Both the position numbers and the translations under genes were made by a program. A DNA stretch of 25,230 nt from RHKX01 sp964497825 (GTDB lineage: Bacteria > Actinomycetota > Thermoleophilia > Solirubrobacterales > 70-9), in NCBI GenBank assembly GCA_964497825.1, contig CAZCFA010000040.1, positions 1 through 25,230 on the forward strand, given 5' to 3'. The notes under the pieces are model-generated. The model worked only from the letters and a program-made list of their open reading frames with translations. It was not told where the DNA came from and ran no database searches. This document shows positions 20,954 through 25,230 of the stretch, piece after piece (within the stretch, counting starts at the first letter, position 1; the number at the start of each line of letters is the position of its first letter).

Positions 20954-21865
20954 GTGGATCGCCGCTCGACCTCGCTGCTGCTGGCCCTGGCGGCGATCTG
21001 GGGCGCCAGCTACCTGTTCATCGAGATCGGCCTTCGCGACCTCTCGGCGCCGCTCGTCGCCTGGCTGCGGATCGCCCTCGGCGCCGCCGTTCTCGTGCCG
21101 CTGGCGCTGCGCGGCGGCGCCCTGCGCGGGCTCGGCGGCCTGTGGCCCGTGATCGTCCTCGTCGCGGTCGCCCAGGTCGCGGCGCCGTTCCTGCTGATCG
21201 CGCTCGGCCAGGAGCGGATCACCTCGTCGCTGGCCGGGATCCTGGTCGGCTCGGCGCCGATCTGGACGGCGCTGCTGGCGTCGCTGTTCGTCGCCGAGGA
21301 GCGCTCCGAGGGCATCCGGCTGCTCGGCATCGCGATCGGGGTCGCCGGCCTCGTGCTGCTGCTCGGCGTCGATCTCGGCGGCGAGCTGCTCGGCGGCCTC
21401 GCGGTCGTCCTCGCGGCGCTCGGCTACGCGATCGGCGGGCTGCTGGCGAAGCGCCGCCTCGGCCGCGTGCCGCCGATCGGCGTCGCCGCGATCGTCCTCG
21501 CCGTCAGCACGGCGCTGTCGCTGCCGGCGGCGCTGCTGACGCTTCCCGACGCGGCGCCGGGGATCGGCCCGCTGGCGGCGATCGCCGCGCTCGGCGTCGT
21601 CGGCACCGGGCTCGCCTTCGCGATCTTCTACGAGCTGATCGCGACGATCGGCCCGGCGCGGACCTTCCTCGTCACCTACCTCGCCCCGATCTTCGCCGTC
21701 GGCTACGGGGTCGTCCTGCTCGACGAGCCGTTCGGCGCCAGCAGCATCGCCGGCCTGCTGCTGATCCTCGCCGGTAGCTACCTCGCGGCCGGTGGCACGC
21801 TGCCGCGGGCCCGCCGCCGGCGGCTGATCGACGACGCGGGCGAGCGCACGGCACCGCCGCTGTGA
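20954..21865 (+). CDS. EamA-family (drug/metabolite transporter superfamily) permease
   Basis: A 303-aa protein of ten hydrophobic helices in two EamA halves. The first begins LLLALAAIWGASYLFIEIGL with the typical WGASY segment, followed by APLVAWLRIALG; the first half ends near residue 137 and the second ends with YLAPIFAVGYGVVLLDEPFG, the usual signature of the last helices. Such proteins export or import small metabolites; the substrate is unknown. The GTG at 20954 is chosen because it directly precedes helix 1 and has TACTCT 6 nt upstream. It is monocistronic and converges on the aminotransferase gene. Confidence 0.9.
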   Translation: MDRRSTSLLLALAAIWGASYLFIEIGLRDLSAPLVAWLRIALGAAVLVPLALRGGALRGLGGLWPVIVLVAVAQVAAPFLLIALGQERITSSLAGILVGSAPIWTALLASLFVAEERSEGIRLLGIAIGVAGLVLLLGVDLGGELLGGLAVVLAALGYAIGGLLAKRRLGRVPPIGVAAIVLAVSTALSLPAALLTLPDAAPGIGPLAAIAALGVVGTGLAFAIFYELIATIGPARTFLVTYLAPIFAVGYGVVLLDEPFGASSIAGLLLILAGSYLAAGGTLPRARRRRLIDDAGERTAPPL

Positions 21866-21916
21866 GGGCCGCCTCGCGGCGGGTCGCATCGACCGAGGGC
21901 CGCTGACCGGCGCCGC

Positions 21917-22705
21917 TCAGCCGCGCTCGGCCGCGACCGCGGCCGCCAGCGCCCGCCGCGCCCGCTCCGCCTGCGGGCCGCCGATCGTCGGCAGCTCGGC
22001 GCCGTCGATCGACGAGATCGGCTGGATCTCGCGGTTGGTGCCGGCGAGGAAGGCCGACTCGGCGGCGAGCAGGTCGGCGCGGTCGAACTCGCCCTGCTCG
22101 ACCTCGAGCGCGTCGACGACGACGCGGCGGGTGATCGAGTCGAGGATGCGGAGGCTGAGCGCCGGGGTGCGGAGGACGCCGTCCGCCGTCGTCCAGAAGA
22201 CCGACGAGGTCGGGGCCTCGAGCACGACGCCGTCGGGACGCGCCCAGACCGCGTCCGCGGCGCCGCGGGCGATCGCGATCCGGGTCGCCTGCATGTTGGC
22301 GGCGTAGGAGATCGACTTGACGCCGCCGAGGATCTCGCTCGGCGTCAGCTCGACCAGCGCGACGGCGACGTGCGGCGCGAACGCAGCCAGCGTCTCGGCC
22401 GTGAGGATGCGGCGACCGCCGCGGGTGACGATCACCCGCAGGCAGCCGTCGGGCGGCGGACCGGCGGCGAGCAGCGCCTCGATCTCGCGTTCGAGCGCCG
22501 CGCGGTCGAGGTCGAGCTCGATCGCGGCGGCCGAGCGGCCGAGGCGGTCGAGGTGGGCGCCGAGGCGGAACGGATGGCCGCCGTAGAGCTTCAGCACCTC
22601 GAAGGCGCCGTCGCCGCGGACCAGCCCCTCGTCGAGGATCGAGATCGTCGCCTCGGCCGGCGGCGTGATCCGCCCGTCGACGCTCGCGATCACCGCCTCG
22701 CCCAT
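21917..22705 (-). CDS. Class IV aminotransferase (branched-chain aminotransferase / aminodeoxychorismate lyase family)
   Basis: A 262-aa PLP enzyme of fold type IV. Features are SILDEGLVRGDGAFEVLKLYGG near residues 21-43, HLDRLGRSA, the catalytic Lys K130 in GGVKSISYAANMQA, and the PLP-phosphate region VVLEAPTSSVFW, followed later by GTNREIQPI. The canonical EGSxSN is replaced by EAPTSS, as in some lyase-like members. The family covers IlvE, D-amino acid aminotransferase and PabC; length and the lack of a clear subgroup signature leave these open. The ATG at 22705 is preferred over the GTG at 22708 because TAGGCT then lies 6 nt upstream. It is divergent from the small membrane protein gene at 22769. 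Confidence 0.88.
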   Translation of the reverse strand: MGEAVIASVDGRITPPAEATISILDEGLVRGDGAFEVLKLYGGHPFRLGAHLDRLGRSAAAIELDLDRAALEREIEALLAAGPPPDGCLRVIVTRGGRRILTAETLAAFAPHVAVALVELTPSEILGGVKSISYAANMQATRIAIARGAADAVWARPDGVVLEAPTSSVFWTTADGVLRTPALSLRILDSITRRVVVDALEVEQGEFDRADLLAAESAFLAGTNREIQPISSIDGAELPTIGGPQAERARRALAAAVAAERG

Positions 22706-22711
22706 CACCCG

Positions 22712-22717
22712 AGCCTA
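22712..22717 (-). promoter_or_regulatory. Candidate -10 element (TAGGCT) for the aminotransferase
   Basis: TAGGCT-N6-ATG; the same hexamer and spacing occur at 23989-23994. Confidence 0.45.
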
Positions 22718-22750
22718 GCGGCAGCGCGCGCCGCGCTTGGCCCGGACCTC

Positions 22751-22756
22751 TATCGT
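22751..22756 (+). promoter_or_regulatory. Candidate -10 element (TATCGT)
   Basis: TATCGT-N12-ATG before the gene at 22769, with GGGAG in the short leader; spacing is longer than at the leaderless-type starts. Confidence 0.35.
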
Positions 22757-22768
22757 GGTCGGGAGCGC

Positions 22769-23107
22769 ATGAGCTTCGCTCTTCTCAGCCTCGGGATGGT
22801 CGCGTTCATCGCCGCCGTCCTCGTCCTCATCGCCCGCTCCTATCCGGGCAGCGGCGCCGACCTGGTCGACTGGAAGCCGACCCGCGACTACGAGACCGAG
22901 TTCAAGCTCGAGGGCGACGACGTCGCGCAGATGATCGCCGCCCAGAACGCCTACCGCCGCCGCCGCGGGGCGCGCGAGCTGACCGCTCTCGATGCCGAGC
23001 GGATGGCGCGCGAGGACCAGCGGGTCCGCGAGCGCGGCCGCATGGACGAGGGCTCGCTGCGGGAGCTCGACCGGGCGCTGCGCGAGCGCGAGCCGGACGA
23101 GGCCTGA
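22769..23107 (+). CDS. Small hypothetical protein with N-terminal membrane helix
   Basis: A 112-aa protein of unknown function. Residues 1-24 form one transmembrane helix (SFALLSLGMVAFIAAVLVLI), followed by a cytoplasmic-type charged region with WKPTRDYETEFKLEGDDVAQMI and a helical, Arg/Glu-rich C-terminal half that may form a coiled coil. The ATG at 22769 has GGGAG close upstream. The TTG start of the next gene is 4 nt after its stop, so the two are likely one unit. Confidence 0.7.
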   Translation: MSFALLSLGMVAFIAAVLVLIARSYPGSGADLVDWKPTRDYETEFKLEGDDVAQMIAAQNAYRRRRGARELTALDAERMAREDQRVRERGRMDEGSLRELDRALREREPDEA

Positions 23108-23111
23108 GCGC

Positions 23112-23588
23112 TTGGCGCGAGCGCTGCTGGTCGGCTGCGGCTGCCGCGGCCGGATGCTCGGGCGGGCCCTGCTCGACGACGGCTGGACGGTTCGCGGCAG
23201 CTCGCGCGGCGCCGCGCTGAGCGCGATCGAGGCGGCCGGGATCGAGGCGGTCGCCGCCGACCCGGACCGGCTCGGCACCGTCACCGACCTGATCGGCGAC
23301 GTGACCGTGCTCGGCTGGCTGATGGGCGCCGCCGGCGCCGAGGTCAACGGACCGCGGCTCTCGGGCCTGCTCGAGAAGCTCGTCGACAGCCCCGTGCGAG
23401 GGCTGCTGTACGAGGCTCGCGGCAGCGGCGACGCGGCGACGCTGGCGGCCGGGGCCGAGCGCGTCGAGGCCTGGGGCGAGCGCTTCCGGGTCCCGGTCGC
23501 GGTCCTGCGCGCCGACCCCGGCGAGGCCGGGGCCTGGGTCGCCGCCGCCCGCGCCGGGGTCAACGGCCTGCTCGCGCCGCGGCGCTGA
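23112..23588 (+). CDS. Small NAD(P)-binding Rossmann-like protein
   Basis: A 158-aa protein beginning LARALLVGCGCRGRMLGRAL, a beta strand plus the GxGxxG loop of a Rossmann fold (as in NAD-dependent epimerase/SDR-like proteins), but too short for a full epimerase. Further strands are DVTVLGWLMG and GLLYEARG; the SDR catalytic YxxxK is not visible. It may be a nucleotide-binding regulator or a degenerate epimerase. The TTG at 23112 is the only start that gives a complete first strand; the SD is weak. It follows the membrane protein gene by 4 nt. No pathway can be assigned. Confidence 0.7.
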   Translation: MARALLVGCGCRGRMLGRALLDDGWTVRGSSRGAALSAIEAAGIEAVAADPDRLGTVTDLIGDVTVLGWLMGAAGAEVNGPRLSGLLEKLVDSPVRGLLYEARGSGDAATLAAGAERVEAWGERFRVPVAVLRADPGEAGAWVAAARAGVNGLLAPRR

Positions 23589-23619
23589 CGCCGGCCCGCC
23601 GCGCAGCGGTCGAAGTCCC

Positions 23620-23982
23620 TCAGCGGTTGAAGATCCTCTCGACCGGGATCGTCACGTCGCTGTTGCAGGGCGCCGCGCAGCGGTCCGGGTGGGGGCCGTT
23701 GGCCTTGAAATCGACGTCGCGCGGCGGCCGCGTGTCGGCGGCCCCCGCCCACGGGGCGGTGTTTTCGATCGGCTGGTCGCGGTCGTCGTAGCTGCTGACC
23801 ACGGTGAGGAAGGCGATCACGACGACGGCGATCACGGCGACCGCGGCGCCGTAGACGAGCAGCCGCTTGCGCAGCGTCGCCCCGTACTGGCCGCCGACGA
23901 CGTGGCGCCGCTTGTCGTTGCCCATCGAGTCGAGATCGCGATCGCCGGGCGGCGGGGCTTCGCGGTGCTGCTGCTCGGCCAT
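23620..23982 (-). CDS. Small hypothetical single-pass membrane protein
   Basis: A 120-aa protein. A polar cytoplasmic N-terminus (residues 1-37, with HREAPPPGDRDLDSMGNDKRR cut short here as HREAPPPGDRD) is followed by one helix (about 40-62, LLVYGAAVAVIAVVVIAFL) and an outside C-terminal part holding a Cys pair (RCAAPCNS) that could form a disulfide. No family is recognised. The ATG at 23982 has TAGGCT 6 nt upstream, although that box overlaps the stop codon of the Nudix gene 9 nt before, so read-through is also possible. Confidence 0.65.
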   Translation of the reverse strand: MAEQQHREAPPPGDRDLDSMGNDKRRHVVGGQYGATLRKRLLVYGAAVAVIAVVVIAFLTVVSSYDDRDQPIENTAPWAGAADTRPPRDVDFKANGPHPDRCAAPCNSDVTIPVERIFNR

Positions 23983-23988
23983 CGGTTC

Positions 23989-23994
23989 AGCCTA
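23989..23994 (-). promoter_or_regulatory. Candidate -10 element (TAGGCT) overlapping the Nudix stop codon
   Basis: TAGGCT-N6-ATG, matching the aminotransferase promoter. The TAG is also the stop codon of the Nudix gene, so it could be coincidence. Confidence 0.3.
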
Positions 23995-24561
23995 CCGCCG
24001 CCGCAGCGACTCGCCGTCGAGCCGCTCGAACAGCTGCTCGAGCATCCGCGCGGTCGCGCCCCAAACGAGCGTGTCGTCGACGACGAAGGTCGGCGTGCGG
24101 AACGGGACGCCGCGGCGGATCAGCCGCCGCAGCCCCCAGCCGTCGCGGAGCTCGTCGAGCCGCAGCTCGATCACCCGCTCGACCTCGCGCGGGCTGAGCA
24201 CGTGGCGGCGCCCGGCGGGGATCAGGCCGACGATCGGCACGACGCGGTAGGAGGTGACGACGGTCGAGGTCGGCGGCAGCGCCCCGGCGATCTCGACCAC
24301 GGCCGGGTCGAGCCCGATCTCCTCCTCGGCCTCGCGCAGGGCGCAGGCGACGGCCGACTCGCCCGGCTCCGAGCGGCCGCCGGGGAACGAGACCTCGCCG
24401 GCGTGGCGGCGCATGTCGTGGCGGCGCTCGGTCAGCACCAGGCCGGGGCGCTCGGGCCAGTCGTAGATCGCGATCAGGACGGCGGCATCGTCGCGGCCGT
24501 GGGCGCTGATCGCGGCGGCCTCGCCCGGGTCGAGCAGCAGCTCGCCGAGCCCGGGGCTCAG
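23992..24561 (-). CDS. Nudix hydrolase, CoA pyrophosphatase type
   Basis: A 189-aa enzyme predicted to hydrolyse CoA or its derivatives to 3',5'-ADP and phosphopantetheine. The Nudix box is complete (G-x5-E-x7-REAEEEIGL, from GGRSEPGE to EEIGLD), preceded by LTERRHDMRRHAGEVSFPGG, the extension typical of the NUDT7/UPF0035 group. No ATG, GTG or TTG in frame gives a sensible N-terminus: the next ATG upstream (24771) would add about 70 Arg-rich residues inside the SDR gene, and the next GTG lies within the first core strand. The likely start is CTG at 24561, overlapping the SDR stop as CTGA with AGGTGA just upstream. Translation is thus probably coupled to the SDR gene. Confidence 0.88.
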   Translation of the reverse strand: MSPGLGELLLDPGEAAAISAHGRDDAAVLIAIYDWPERPGLVLTERRHDMRRHAGEVSFPGGRSEPGESAVACALREAEEEIGLDPAVVEIAGALPPTSTVVTSYRVVPIVGLIPAGRRHVLSPREVERVIELRLDELRDGWGLRRLIRRGVPFRTPTFVVDDTLVWGATARMLEQLFERLDGESLRRR

Positions 24562-25230
24562 ACGATCACCTGCACGGTGCCGCCGTCGACGCTCCAGGCG
24601 GCGCCGGCGACGTAGGAGGCGCGCTGCGAGCAGAGGAAGGCGATCGCGGCGGCGACTTCGTCGACCTCGGCGAGGCGGCCGATCGGGCGCTTGGCCCCGG
24701 TCGCGGCGAGCGCCTCGTCGCGCTCGCTCTCCCCCCGCGACTGGTCGAGCAGCCCGCCCTCGTCGATCCACATCCCCGACGCGACCGGGCCCGGGCAGAT
24801 CGCGTTGACGAGCACGCCGTCGGCGGCGTAGCGGTCGGCGTACAGGCGCGAGAGCGAGAGCAGCCCCGCCTTCGCCACCGAGTACTCGCCCATCATCGGC
24901 GAGGGCCGCTTGGCGGCGCTCGAGGCGACGTTGACGACCCGTCCCCAGCCGCGCTCGGCCATCGCCGGGACCGCGGCGCGCATCAGCCGCATCGGCGCCA
25001 GCACGTTGAGCTCGTGCGCCTGCTGCCAGGCCTCGTCGGGAATCTCCTCGAGCCGGCGCCAGGCGGCGGCGCCGGCGTTGTTGACGAGCACGTCGAGGGC
25101 GCCGAAACGGTCGCCCGCCTCGGCGGCGATCCGCTCGGCGGCGCCTGCCGCGGTGACGTCGAGGGCGAGGTGGGCGGCGCGCCCGTGGGCGCCGGCGCCG
25201 GCCCGACCGGCCGCCGCGGCGGCGTCGAGC
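24558..25230 (-). CDS. Short-chain dehydrogenase/reductase (partial, N-terminus outside the window)
   Basis: The visible 224 codons lack the first part of the Rossmann fold with its TGxxxGxG loop. What remains is classical SDR: LDVLVNNAGAA, Asn in HELNVLAPM, catalytic Ser in VVNVASSAAK, and YSVAK with catalytic Tyr and Lys, followed by NAICPGPV and the C-terminal SYVAGAAWSVDGG. It is an NAD(P)-dependent oxidoreductase resembling 3-oxoacyl-ACP reductase-like members; the substrate is unknown. Its stop overlaps the inferred CTG start of the Nudix gene. Confidence 0.92.
   Translation of the reverse strand, partial: LDAAAAAGRAGAGAHGRAAHLALDVTAAGAAERIAAEAGDRFGALDVLVNNAGAAAWRRLEEIPDEAWQQAHELNVLAPMRLMRAAVPAMAERGWGRVVNVASSAAKRPSPMMGEYSVAKAGLLSLSRLYADRYAADGVLVNAICPGPVASGMWIDEGGLLDQSRGESERDEALAATGAKRPIGRLAEVDEVAAAIAFLCSQRASYVAGAAWSVDGGTVQVIV

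Noticed and set aside
21866..21916. Hairpin between the convergent EamA and aminotransferase genes
   Set aside because: Only a 5-bp stem (GCCGC/GCGGC) is visible, which is expected by chance at this GC content.

Overview
The window is very GC-rich (clearly above 70% by eye), with GTG, TTG and apparently CTG start codons, densely packed short operons, and a complete aa3-type cytochrome oxidase set. Codon use, protein style and gene content suggest a high-GC actinobacterium, most likely of the class Thermoleophilia (Solirubrobacter/Conexibacter-like). The class assignment is inference; no rRNA or other marker gene lies here.

Layout. 1-3840: the 5' part of a drug-type ABC ATPase, a secreted hypothetical protein, a Thr-rich lipoprotein coupled to a small zinc-ribbon protein, and a GT4 glycosyltransferase. 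3960-8230: a canonical cytochrome c oxidase operon, coxB-coxA-(tandem stress-protein-like gene)-coxC, with all haem and copper ligands present. 8231-8969: a gene-free GC-rich stretch with a duplicated 90-bp hairpin element and a short tandem repeat. 8970-12001: small membrane and hypothetical genes, a dihaem cytochrome c lipoprotein, a CBS-domain protein, and two small membrane proteins next to the haem O synthase. 12004-15640 (minus strand): coxB2-coxA2 followed by ctaB. 15791-18984: a PAP2-type membrane protein, a flippase-like membrane protein and thioredoxin reductase. 19000-25230: a GH15 glycosidase, an EamA transporter, a class IV aminotransferase, several small proteins, a CoA-pyrophosphatase-type Nudix hydrolase and a partial SDR oxidoreductase.

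Main discovery. The second oxidase pair is full-length, in frame and translationally coupled, yet it has lost almost every redox ligand. CoxA2 lacks all three CuB histidines, the haem a3 histidine, one of the two haem a histidines, the cross-linked tyrosine and the K-channel lysine. CoxB2 has both CuA cysteines as serine and the second CuA histidine as tyrosine. This looks like a retained, redox-silent pseudo-oxidase encoded beside a real oxidase and the haem-modifying enzyme CtaB. I do not recall a described system of this kind.

A second theme is transcription. About a dozen genes at the head of transcription units have a TANNNT-like -10 element only 6-9 nt before the start codon, which implies leaderless or near-leaderless mRNAs. 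Genes inside operons or with a real leader carry Shine-Dalgarno sequences instead.
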